From Siphonodentalium dalli (Eukaryota > Mollusca > Scaphopoda > Gadilida > Siphonodentaliidae), in assembly GCA_032622095.1 (NCBI GenBank), contig CP136063.1, positions 275,089,426-275,153,425 of the forward strand: DNA of 64,000 bases. The letters run 5' to 3'. Below are positions 25,340-36,195 of the stretch, piece by piece. The number at the start of each line of letters is the position of its first letter. Position 1 is the first letter of the stretch. The position numbers were made by a program, and so were the translations under genes. Under the pieces are notes generated by a model, which worked only from the letters and a program-made list of their open reading frames with translations, was not told the DNA's origin and did no database searches.

Positions 25340-25418
25340 TAGGACACGAGTGTCAGTGCGGAAGGATATAACGAGGGAGCCGCCTCGAGAACTATATATC
25401 CTTCCGCGAAGACACAAG
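25340..25418. repeat. Short hairpin repeat
   Basis: GTGTCAGTGCGGAAGGATAT pairs with ATATCCTTCCGCGAAGACAC, with GGGAGCCGCCTCG at the apex. It is repeated in the duplicate at about 56,492-56,560. Confidence 0.8.
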
Positions 25419-25477
25419 TGCCGTATCGACAAACTCATCAACACACGTGTCGTTCTCGGTCCAAGAATCCGTAAATT

Positions 25478-26073
25478 AAAAAAATAATGAGGTTTATTCA
25501 GGCATATACATGACTTTGTTTTAACATATTCACGTGTAAATATGTTCATAATCAACCTTTAATATTCACATAGGGTCATATTGGAGTATTTGATTCTGCA
25601 ATACGCCCATAGAGGACTTATATCAATTATTCACATTATAAAGAGTGTAGATACCAGTAACATAAAAAGTCAATATGAGTCGATAATGGCACTAACATGA
25701 CTCATGTCAGTTCATTGGACTCACAATGAGGCGATTCTAAAGCCTAATGTGAACCTAAAACAAATTATATCAGAAGTCCTTATATAACGTGATAATGTTC
25801 ACGAGAACAGACCACTCTCTTTGTTATGTGTGATTAATCATTTATTTCATAGTTCCGGTTTCATATTTTATTTTTCTGGTCACCATCGACTGACAGTTTT
25901 TTTTTACATATAAAGGGCCATTTCAAATCCATTGGAACGATAATGAATATGGGGCATGCCGTATAACTAGGACAAGGTGATGTATAGCACGCGACGGCCA
26001 AAACAGGCGGAGTAATTGGAGGGTATGGACGATTCACCTGTTTGGTCGTCACTTACTACATCGTATAGGGCGT
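25478..26073. other. 596-bp segment present in one paralogue only
   Basis: The paralogue joins the flanks as GTAAATTTTGAATAAC near 56,617. Here the segment is bracketed by AATT at 25,474-25,477 and 26,074-26,077. It has no terminal inverted repeat and no poly-A tail at its right end. It could be an insertion with a 4-bp target duplication or sequence lost from the other copy by microhomology deletion. Confidence 0.6.
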
Positions 26074-26379
26074 AATTTTGAATAACATGTTTTTGTTTCG
26101 GTCTTTTAATTCAGAGACAATAACCCATTCAGCGACATTCGACGAGATGTAAGAAGCCTGTGTATTATATACTCACGCATGTGGCCATAACATACACTTT
26201 GAAAAGGACGCTACGTAAAAAAACCTATACATTAAATTGTATTTTTATATCACGGTGTAATCAAATCTGCTAGAGAGTGTTCCTGTATCTATGATAACGT
26301 AAGTGAAACAATGAATATAACTGATAAGAATATATCCCACGGCTATGTACATATTCTATTACTTATGACAAGTCATACT

Positions 26380-27540
26380 ACATTTATAACCCAACTAATT
26401 GAATTTATCCATGAAATTTCTGAAAATTTCAATAAAGGTACACAAACTGACATTATAGTTATGGACTTCTCCAAAGCATTTGATAAAGTCCCCCATGGCA
26501 GATTAATATACAAAATAAAGTATTATGATATCAATCAGCAGACCACGGATTGGGTCTCAAACTTTCAATCTAACCGTACCCAATCTTTTCTCCTGGAAGG
26601 ATATAAATATTCTAACATACCAGTCACCTCTGTGGTACCACAAGGATTTATCATGGGCCCCAATCATCTTTCTCCTGTACCTAACGGGTTTAATTAAAAC
26701 CTAAAACACAGCACCTTACTACTATTTGCAGATGACAGTATAATTTATCGCTCCATTCGCAATACCAACGACCTGACCAAGCTGCAAATTGACATCGACA
26801 ACGCAGCCAAATGGGAGAGTGACTGGCTCGTGCCTTTCCATTCCAGTAAATGTAACTTGTTACGTGTAGCGAGAAAACAAACCCCAGTTGACTCTACATA
26901 CCTCCTGAACGGGCACTCACTTGAGAAAATATCACCTGTCAAGTATCTAGGCGTTACCATCCAAAGTGACCTGAGATGGGATGAACACTTAAAAAACACT
27001 GCATCCAAAGCCAACAAAATCCTTGGTTTCCTAAAACGTAATTTAAAAATCCCAAACCGCACCATCAAAGAACGAGCATACTCAGCACTAATACGACTTA
27101 AAACGAATACTCAACCACCATCTGGGACCCACACAACGAGATCAAATCAGCATGTTAGAATCGTCCAAAGAAAAGCAGCCCGATATATAATCAATTGCTA
27201 CCACTACACCAGCTCGGTAACCAACATGCTCAGTGAAGTAAAATTGCCAAAGAATTGAAGAGCGCCGAACTCAAACCAAACTAACTGTATTCTCCAAATA
27301 ATCAAAAAGGAACTTTTAACATAACCTAATAAAATCCTAATCCCCAAAGCGACTACTTTAAGATACAACGACGAACATAAGCTAACTTTCACACAATATC
27401 TTCCAACATAGACGCACACTACTATTCTTTCTTCCCCAGAACCATAGCAGAATTTAACCTATTACTAACAGCATTAACCTTACTACCCGACTGTAAAATC
27501 TTCAAATATAAACTGACATCATCCAGTCACTGATTGCGAG
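26380..27540 (+). pseudogene. Decayed LINE reverse transcriptase, jockey/CR1-like, copy A
   Basis: The frame shows RT motif A (MDFSKAFDKVPHGRL, from 26,461), a PQGFIMGP-like motif B, the catalytic FADDS box (about 26,725), SSKCNLLRV and KYLGVTIQSDLRWDEH. The thumb follows (KANKILGFLKRNLK, VQRKAARYIIN) and then a YSFFPRTIAEFN C-terminal signature near 27,420. Lesions are a TAA at 26,695-26,697, a pair of compensating frameshifts around 27,105-27,155 that hide an IWDPHNE motif, and a frameshift near 27,255. Endonuclease and ORF1 are absent, so this is a 5'-truncated element. The same lesions occur in the copy at 56.9-58.1 kb. Confidence 0.85.
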
Positions 27541-27798
27541 GCGCAAGCTACGCAAACTTCTCTAAACCACCAACGTTCGTAAACAGTTTTAACTGATTTT
27601 GTCCTATAGCAAAAAAAACCAACAAAAATAACACACAAATCCTGAAGGCGCACCAAATTTAAATCAATGTGACTCATTAACATCTCTAACATCTTATTAA
27701 CACCGAAATAGTCTTCTGTTTAGACCAATCATGTCCCCCGTGCGGCTTATTATAGTCAGACATTGACTGCAAGCCGTAGTCTGATGAAGAAGAAATAT

Positions 27799-28615
27799 TC
27801 ATTGTACGAAATCTCCAGGTACAAATTCAGACTCCTGTACCTCTTTTAGTACATGTCTGTATCTGTCTGTCTGTATCTGTATAAGGTACGTCCTTAGTGA
27901 CCAAATATGGCTTTGCGGGACGGTGGGAGGAGCGCTAGTGGTGTTGAATGTATTTAAGTCGGCAGCGTTGGCTGTGGTCTCGTCCAGATGGTTCCAGTCA
28001 ATCAGTGTTCTTGGAAAGAAGGAGTTTCCAAATTGATCCGTGTTTGACGGGATCAGTTCGACGGCACTGTTGTTAATAGTCAGTTTTTCAATGATGTTAT
28101 CACAGACAAAATCCTCGAACTTTTTATCTTTCCTCTTTCTTCTTGGTTTACAGTTGGTCAGGTAGTTTTCAGGTTTTATACCTGGGGCCGACCCCTTAAC
28201 CACCTTATAAAATAGAGCTAGTCTTTGCATGGTTATCACGCAGCCTTTCTCTCTTGGTGTGTAGTCTTTTTTGATGAATCGCGCTGCTCTTCATTGGACC
28301 CTCTCTAGTTTTGATTCGTCTTTCTCGTAGTATGGGTCCCAGATTGTTGCTGAATATTCTAGCTGGGGGCGAACTAGTGCTATGTATGATGTTTTCCTAA
28401 AGTCTCTTGGGCAGTGTCTCTGGTTTCATCGAATGAAGCCCAAGGTTGAATTTGATGTCTTTGTGATAGTATCTATGTGGTGCTGCCATGTCATATCATT
28501 TGCGAATTGGACACCAAGGTAGGGATTGTGATTTACCTCTTGTAGGATTTGTCCCGCTAGTTGGTAGAAGCGTTGGGGTTTCTGCTTTAGACTCATGATG
28601 TAGCGCTATCGATTG
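27799..28615 (-). pseudogene. Decayed LINE RT C-terminal part, minus strand
   Basis: Read on the minus strand, one frame runs from about 28,600 to a stop at 27,799. It has a palm/thumb region (NPYLGVQF, TWQHHIDTI, LEYSATIWDPYYEKDESK), RAARFIKKDY, RLALFYKVVKG and NSFFPRTLIDWNHLDE, all typical of jockey/CR1-type RT C-termini. There is no frameshift. Two in-frame TGA codons (plus-strand TCA at 28,426-28,428 and 28,291-28,293) sit where relatives have Arg. It lies tail to tail with the plus-strand LINE fragment, which ends near 27.8 kb. Confidence 0.85.
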
Positions 28616-28705
28616 GGAAAAAACATCTGTTATTTTCACAATATTTGTCGAGTCTGTCTGCGTTAGATTTCTATGTGAAGCATACATGATGCATTCAATG
28701 GACGA

Positions 28706-28960
28706 AGGCTATAAATTAGTATAAGCATCAATATGTTCTGACAACGAAAGTTGGCGAAAAGTGGCTTTGTGCCAAATTATGGTTGTATTGGCATCGTCAC
28801 TGCAGTGGCAGTCAGCTGCAGTTTCGAAACTTGACCTGTTGATTCGATTGTACCGTTGACGGGGTCTGACTTTTTCATGACAAAACACGGATAACACAAG
28901 AGAATACACGCACCAGAATATTAAATAATTCACAAGGGCTTTGACGTCCAATACGACAAA
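28706..28960 (-). CDS. Weak candidate exon with signal-like hydrophobic stretch
   Basis: A minus-strand open frame carries a hydrophobic run (ALVNYLIFWCVYSLVLSVFC) followed by a hydrophilic part with Cys and Asn-Thr (ADCHCSDDANTT). No in-frame ATG precedes it, so it would need an upstream exon. It may be chance. Confidence 0.15.
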
Positions 28961-29012
28961 CGTGATTGCGGTCTATGGGACGAAGATGTATAAAGACGGC
29001 GACAAAAATACG

Positions 29013-29226
29013 AATGATGAAGATGACGATGACGATGGTGTTGATGATGACGATTATGATGATGATGATGATGATGATTAAGGTGATGACGATGGTGTTG
29101 ATGATGATGGTGTTGATGATGATGACGATGATGGTGATGGTGTTGCAGATGAATAATGATGATGATGATGATGATGTCGACGATGATGATGAGGATGTTG
29201 ACGATGGTGATGATGATGACGATGTA
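29013..29226. repeat. GAT/GAC microsatellite
   Basis: About 210 bp of imperfect GAT, GAC and GGT triplets. It explains the Asp-, Met-, His- and Ser-rich open frames on both strands. Confidence 0.97.
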
Positions 29227-29577
29227 AGTGACCCCGTTGTATATATGTACATATCCATGTTCTGCATTAATTTGCAGCGTTAACAATTAAAGCATACAAG
29301 CATACATACCGAAAATATCAACACTCAACAGTCATGCACGATTCATTGATTGATGAGTCAGTCACAAGTCGCGAGTGATAATTATAATGCCGTGATAGGC
29401 CCATGAACTATTCACTGACTATTGACAACAACCATTCACAAGGGCTTTGATGTCAACCGCTAGTGACTACGCGATAACAACAACATTCACTCACTGTGAC
29501 AACCACTAGCGATGATGGGACAAAATCATCAACAACAACAGAAGTCACTCATGCTGAGTCAGAATTGAACGAATCGA

Positions 29578-29686
29578 CATACTGATTATTAAAATTGTAA
29601 AAAATTGTTAGTCTAATGCATTCTCTTATATATGCGAGGCGACATATGGTCGACTCGCATATATAAGAGAATGCATTGGCACAGGG
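29578..29686. mobile_element. Fragment of the 67-bp-hairpin MITE family
   Basis: The 67-bp hairpin at 29,613-29,679 is the same as in the TTAA MITEs. Its left flank (ATTATTAAAATTGTAAAAAA) matches, in inverted orientation, the sequence beside the hairpin in the 62.4-kb element. CACAGGG follows on the right. The outer ends of the MITE are missing, so it is a partial or rearranged copy. Confidence 0.75.
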
Positions 29687-29689
29687 TAA

Positions 29690-29871
29690 AACAAATCCCG
29701 ACCTACGACTGGATTTCATATGGCGGGTCACATATACACATGTACTTTTCGCCGACTGGTAACAACATTGTATATTTAACTGGTGGATGCTTCTACAAAC
29801 TGATTGAATCGTGTCATGACCTACACATGGATTATCCAATCCAAATATCTGTAACTGTCACTGATCAATAA
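29690..29871 (+). CDS. Weak candidate exon, unknown function
   Basis: An open frame directly right of the hairpin reads protein-like (YDWISYGGSHIHMYFSPTG, NNIVYLTGGCFYKL) and ends at a TAA at 29,871. It has a beta-strand-rich look but no recognisable family. Its upstream part is MITE sequence, so any exon would start near 29,690. Confidence 0.18.
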
Positions 29872-30073
29872 TGTTGTGATATATATAAAGGCGTGTGACT
29901 GATATGCACCAAGACATTAAGTGCACCTGTAAGTGACTGAACAATTGCCCGAGGATGACGGGAAAATTTCATTCCAAAGCAAGTTTGCCAATTCAAATGT
30001 TTTACTTTTACAAAATTTAAGTGATAAAAACTGTGATAATTTTTTCCTTTATGTCTTAGAATGAGATATTATA

Positions 30074-30121
30074 CAGTTATCGCCCGCGATTGAGTGAGAC
30101 ACGGGGATTTGTCGCCCGCTC
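30074..30121. mobile_element. Left half-arm of a palindromic MITE split by a LINE
   Basis: It starts CAGTTATCGCCC and contains GTGAGACACGGGGATTTGTC. This is the inverse of GACAAATCGCCGTGTCTCAC and GGGTGATAACTG at 37,589-37,621. The arm is cut at CGCTC (30,117-30,121), where the LINE tail begins. Joined to 37,514-37,621 it gives a well-paired hairpin of about 155 bp. Confidence 0.7.
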
Positions 30122-30142
30122 AAATTCAAATTCAAATTCAAA
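30122..30142 (-). repeat. LINE 3' simple-repeat tail
   Basis: Three to four AAATTC repeats on the plus strand are a (GAATTT)n tail on the LINE strand, just after an AATAAAACTTTT-like end. Simple-repeat tails in place of poly-A are common in several non-LTR clades. Confidence 0.7.
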
Positions 30143-32773
30143 AGTTTTATTGCCTTCGTCAAGAAAATTTATGACATACAAGACAAAATACAAAATACAA
30201 AATCACAATATAATATACATCACGCACGCGCCATCATAACGATCACACCACGCATCCTGACTTTCCTAAAATGATCTGGGCCCCCACTGACTATCCCTTC
30301 CAGTGTCGTTTTGCGACACATGGCAGCTGATAATCATGTAGGGCCCAGTGCCATCAAATGCGTACTTAAAACCACCCACCACCACTAGCAATTCATTTTT
30401 AAATACAGTAATTGAATACGGATTACAATTATTGCTCTATAGGTATATATTATCATATTTTGAATTTGTACGGATTATCTTAGCTAATTAAGCCTATCAT
30501 TGAAAGGGTGTATTCGTACATGTATCTGTAATAGGGTGGTGTGTGGTGTTACTCACTGTCGTACTCGCCTTACACCTCTCATTCATAGGAGAACATATTA
30601 CATTAAGCTTAAATTTTACATGTTTTACAGGTTTCAACTAACTTTTAGAAGCAATCATTTCATATAATGTAATGATCCATATACGGCATATAGGTCATAT
30701 AATACATAGGGCATGCAATAATATTTTTGGTCAGCAATATATCTGTGATACGATTTGGCATGGTATATCTTAAATTATATTAATATATTCGGGTCATCGG
30801 ACCACCAGATCAATGGCAATTTAACTCATGTCCCTCTTTATTGGTCTTTGGGCATACCGGGTAGTTAGCCTCACTTGTGTCAAGGTCGTGTAATTAGGTC
30901 AGCACGTGCTGACCTGCTTATAAATGGAATGCGGTGTCTGGGCGAGTCGCTTCAGTATGGAGCCCCGGAGGTGACATCCGAATTTTTTTTTTTAAGTCGT
31001 GGCCACAAGAATAAAGTCGTGGCCACGAGAATATGAAGTCGTGGCCACGAGCATATGTAGTCGTGGCCACGAGAATAAGGTCGTGGCCACGAGAATAAAG
31101 TCGTGGCCACGAGAATAATGTCGTGGCCACGAGAATAAAGTCGTGGGCACGAGAATAAAGTCGTGGCCACGAGAATATGGTCGTGGCCACGACATTATTC
31201 TCGTGCCCACGACATTATTCTCGTGCCCACGACTTTATTCTCGTGCCCACGACTTTATTCTCGTGGCCACGACTTCACATTCTCGTGGCCACGACTTTAT
31301 TCTCGTGGCCACGACCATATTCTCGTGGCCACGACTTTATTCTCGTGCCCACGACTTTATTCTCGTGCCCACGACTTTATTCTCGTGCCCACGACTTCAC
31401 ATTCTCGTGGCCACGACTTTATTCTCGTGGCCACGACCATATTCTCGTGGCCACGACTTTATTCTCGTGCCCACGACTTTATTCTCGTGGCCACGACCAT
31501 ATTCTCGTGGCCACGACTTCATATTCTCGTGGCCACGACTTCATAGTCTCGTGGCCACGACTTCACATTCTCGTGGCCACGACTTTATTCTCGTGGCCAC
31601 GACCATATTCTCGTGGCCACGACTTTATTCTCGTGCCCACGACTTTATTCTCGTGGCCACGACCATATTCTCGTGGCCACGACTTCATATTCTCGTGGCC
31701 ACGACTTCATAGTCTCGTGGCCACGACTTCATATTCTCGTGGCCACGACTTCATATTCTCGTGGCCACGACCTTATTCTCGTGGCCACGACTTCATATTC
31801 TCGTGGCCACGACTTCATATTCTCGTGGCCACGACTTTATTCTCGTGGCCACGACTTAAAAAAAACATTCGGATGTCACCTCCGGGGCTCCATACTTCAG
31901 TGACCTAGTGATTATCTTTACCAGTGCGACAAAAGTGGTCGGAATATTCTGTTTTTCATCAGGATTTTATTTCCTATCATCCAATGTGGATTTATGCTGT
32001 GGAAACTCGACATTTGTGTTAATTGCTATACGGAGAACGTTCAACTTATATTTTACTTCCGAAGTTCCGTCAATAATAATAAATCAAATTCGATTGTTAC
32101 CGGTATTAAATTCAATATGTTCGCACATTCGGATATATATTGAAACATGGTAGTATTGATTAGCAAAATCATTGGAATTGTCTGTCTCATTTAAGTGTCA
32201 GATGTAAATTGTAACATCTTAAGTTAAAGTCATATGTAGGTTTTAACATTTATAGTCTGAGAGAAAGCAGCAATTTATTTGTGCAAGTGCTTACCCATTA
32301 CTATTAGTATTACTAATGTAGTTGAGCCAGATTGAGAGGTTTTATGTTCAGACATGATGATTATTATTTATCACATTTATGATTAAACATCATATACATT
32401 TTTATACAAATCAAATAATAATTATTTTGGACTTGATTTGTAATTTATAATGAAAATATATACACAATTTATACAATTAAGTATACTCTCCATAGTAGAG
32501 GTCAATTCAGTCTGGTGCTAGTCTTACATGGCCGCCATGCCATCACGGTCAGTTGTAATTCCATCAATGTCGATGGTGTTGCCATATGCAGCAACAGGTA
32601 TAGTCGGGTTTGTAATGTTTAGTACCTGAAGCACTGGTACATATAGTGGGCCTTAATTCCCGGGTTATGTCATTCTCACTTCATATAAGTGGGTTTTGGG
32701 TATTGTGTATGCGGTAAATTCACATTTCATTTGATAGGGGTTGGGGCTGGTAAATTGAAAATCATTAGTGTTT
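30143..32773 (-). other. Presumed LINE 3' region, interrupted by a foldback
   Basis: It lies between the ORF2 stop (32,774) and the tail, about 1.7 kb after removal of the nested element. No coding signal. An unusually long 3' region may hide further old insertions. Confidence 0.45.
30956..31894. mobile_element. Foldback element packed with 12-bp palindromes, 939 bp
   Basis: The inverted ends begin TATGGAGCCCCGGAGGTGAC and continue through ATCCGAAT, a T-run and AAGTCGTGGCCAC, giving arms of about 50 bp with few mismatches. CTTCAG flanks both sides (30,950-30,955 and 31,895-31,900), a 6-bp target-site duplication. The interior is an array of about 40 units of 20-23 bp, each holding the palindrome TCGTGGCCACGA or its TCGTGCCCACGA variant, separated by GAATAAAG-, GAATATG- or GAATGTGAAG-type spacers. 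Spacer orientation flips near 31,190. Long frames spelling SWPRLYSRGHD-type repeats in all phases are artefacts. Confidence 0.9.
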
Positions 32774-35700
32774 CTAAGCACATAAAATCTTAGGTATTTC
32801 TCTGATAAGTCTTACAATTGGCTTTAATTTATCAGTGTTCAAATTAAATAACTCATTTAGTTTGAACACACTTTGTCTTTCATAGAAGTACTTATCCATA
32901 CATTTCATTCGGAGTGTTTTGAGTTTTTTGCACACTAAAATAGCATGATATTCATCACCTATACCTTCGTTACAGGCTTTACAAATTCTCTTTGAGAGAT
33001 CCAATTCCTCCCAATCACCAGTTTCTATAGGGAGTCTATGGTTTCTGGTTCTAAATCTTGCTATGACCTTTGCATCTGATTGGTTGAAGTATTTGGGATA
33101 TGGTTCCATTTCATAATTGTGTTTAACTGCTCTATAAAATATGTATTTATTAGAAGTATCAAGTTTACCCCTCCATTCTTGCATGTGCATATCTCTTAGT
33201 CTATACCTTGTTGCATTTTTGAACCATTTACTTCTACATAAATTTTGGTCGCTCCAAATAAATGACATTCCAGTTTCATTTAATATTTTTCTGATGCCAT
33301 TCACCCATTTAAAGGCACGCTTAGTTTTTTTTACTACAAATCATTGAATCATATAGTATTTTTGTCAATTTCCAGCCTTCGCTTTCAATTATTCTGGTCC
33401 AGTAACATAACATTTTGTGTTTAATTATAGTTGAAACTGGGATTATGCCCAGTTCACCATATACCATAGCAGTCGGTGTTGTAGTTTTCAAGCCCAAGAT
33501 GAATTTAAAAAACCATAATTCTGTTGTCTCAATCATAGCATTAGAACCATATCCCCATACTTCACATCCATACTTGAGGGTTGGTAAGATTGCTTTATTA
33601 TATATATCAATTATAACATCAAAGGTTAGATGTGATTTTCTCATTTTGTGAATGAGCAAGAACATAGCCTTTTTGGCCGCAGAACACCTTTTTTTCTTTT
33701 CATCAATAAATAATTGGTTCTCATTGCTAAATGTCACCCCAAGATACTTATAATTTTTGGATAATTCTATAGGATCATTTCCAATATAGAAGATCTCATC
33801 TTCATATTTCCCTTGGCCAAATACAACAATTTTTGTTTTAGAGCAGTTAATGCTGAGTTTCCAGTCTAGGCAGTATTGATGATAAGAATCTAGGATTTCT
33901 TCTAATCCCTCAGCTGTGTCAGCCACGAGTATGATATCATCAGCATATAAAAGTGAAAACAGTTTAGCAAATCTGTGCATTGCTTTACCACTCAAGGCTG
34001 ACAAAGTTAGGGGATTTTGACAGTTTTGGCCAAGGTATGACTCCAGATCATTCAGATATAGGGCAAAAAGTATCGGGGAGAGATTTTTCGCCTTGCCTCA
34101 CGCCAATTGGACATTTAAAAAGGGGGGAAATCTTTTCATCAACTGAAACACATGATTTTATATCCTGGTACATACTTTGTATGACCTTTAATAATTTTCC
34201 ATCAATACCTGATGAGATAAGTTTATACCAAAGACCATTCCTCCAGACACTGTCAAAAGCCTTAGACAGGTCTATGAAGGCACAATATAAACTACCATTA
34301 ATATAATTGGTTAACTCAATCATCGAATTCAATGTATGTATGTGGTCAATGGTGGAATAGTTTGGCCGAAATCCAGCTTGATTTACAGAGAGGATGCCAT
34401 TTATTTCTAGGAATGAGTATATTCTCTTACTGAGTATACTGGTAAACAATTTGGCCAAACAGCTGACAAGTGTAATTTGTCTATAGTTATCAGGGGAAGA
34501 AAATTTCCCAGATTTATAAATTGGTTTAATAAGTCCAATACTCCACTCTTTGGGTATATGTCCAGTTTTGAGAATCAGATTAAAATATTTAAGATAAACT
34601 ATTTTCATTTTAGGGTAGGAACCTCTGATATACTCATTTGTAACTTTATCAATTCCAGGTGCTTTCCCTGTTTTAAGACCTTGTACTGCCTTTTCAACCT
34701 CTTCGATATTAATATCTCGATTCAGTAATGATGTATCGTAGTTTGGTTTTACAGATTCTGGGAGCGGAGTATCAACACAACCTGTAACATTTGAAAAATG
34801 GGAATAGAATTCATCAGCTGAGGGCATGGGGTGATGACATTTTTTATCATCTATACTATTAATAAGTTTCCAATATTCCCTCGGATTTGTGCCTTTAAGG
34901 CTCTTAACTCTGTTTTGAAACTCAATATTGTATTTGAACTTACTTCTGCGCATTGCGACCTTATATGCCCTTCTACATTCTAACAAATTGGTATGATTTT
35001 GGGGAGATTTATACATCAGATAGATTTTCCTTGCTTTTCTATATTTCTTCCTTGTGTTGGAGCAATCGCTATCAAACCATGGTGCTTTAGATTTATTTTT
35101 TGGAAACCCACCGTTCCTCTTCTTTTTGGAACCCAATACATCTGTTGCATTTTGTAACAAGTTACTTGTCAAAATTTCTGAGAATTCAGATAATTCTTTA
35201 TCACTCAATTCACTATTATCTTGCATTTGATTCAAAATTTCTACAAGATTCTGTACTGAATCATCTGTGAAAGTTTCGGAGAACTGCACACCTTTATCGC
35301 TTGTCCATGGTTTAATAGTGATTGTTTCATTCAGATTTGTACAATTTACTGAAGGAATTTCTTCTTCATTGCATGATATTGAAATTTTCACAGTTAAGGG
35401 ACAATGTGCATCAGATAAAAGACTATTTTGGTCATGTACATGCAAATCATTAATTAATTTGCATGCAAATGGTGAGCAAATTACATAGTCAATTAGGCTG
35501 ATCCTCTTTGAATGTAGTTGTGTCAATTGCTCTGTCTGTTCCAACTCTACCATTGCATATAAGTAGTTTTGCAGTCTTACATATATCAATTAATTTGAAA
35601 CCATAATTATTTGTCTTTCTATCTTGTGAGACTCTTGTTAGTGAAAACTGATCCAAGCCACCACCATAATCAATTAATTCTATCATTTCTTCCTCATCTT

Positions 35701-36189
35701 CATAATCAATCAATTGAGCTGTTCGAGCATTAAAATCACCAATAAGGATAAGTTTGTCAGTTATAAGTAGCTTTTCAATAATCATTGCATAAAGCTTATT
35801 TGCCCATTCCGGGGAGGCATACCTGCTATTCTCTGGGGGTACGTAAATATTACCAATTACAATTGGGGGATTCCCATTGTCACTGTTAATTTTGAACCAT
35901 TGAGCGATGTCATTAGTGTCGCTAGTTTCAAACAACTCTACCACATGCACAAGCTCATCCTTAACCAGTAGGCCTATACCACCCGACCTAAAACAGCAAT
36001 ATCAGCTCTGTTTTTCATTGAGACTGTATGGTAGCCAGGAACCCGGACCACATCAGTGCTGTCTGTTTTTGTTTCTTGAAAGCATAATATATCATAAGCA
36101 CTGATGTATTCCACGAACTCTGGCTCACATACTTTTGAATTGATCCCACTCACATTCAAAGATAGAATTTGCAGGTAGGTCCTCCCCAC
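32774..36189 (-). pseudogene. LINE ORF2 (endonuclease-RT), four frameshifts
   Basis: An APE-type endonuclease opens YLQILSLNVSGINSK, with the catalytic-glutamate motif FQETK and later LIGDFNARTA and SLIDYV. The RT has GKAPGIDKVTNEYI, YRQITLVSCLAKLF, QAGFRPNYSTIDH, FIDLSKAFDSVW (about 34,280) and YADDIILV (about 33,930), so the three catalytic Asp are present. The C-terminus carries CKACNEGIGDEYHAILVC, a C-x2-C-x8-H-x4-C motif. The frame changes four times, each by one base, near 35,990-35,993, 35,505, 34,084-34,088 and 33,325-33,332. No ATG opens the first block; a GTG at 36,189 is the first possible near-cognate start. Confidence 0.85.
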
Positions 36190-36195
36190 GTACCC

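Noticed and set aside
28875-29286. Asp-, His- and Ser-rich frames of 105-130 codons
   Set aside because: Products of the GAT/GAC microsatellite in different phases.
30918-31908. Long open frames (up to 243 codons) spelling SWPRLYSRGHD-type repeats on both strands
   Set aside because: They run through the TCGTGGCCACGA array and are open in several phases at once, which reflects lack of stops in the repeat unit. There is no start context or non-repeat domain.
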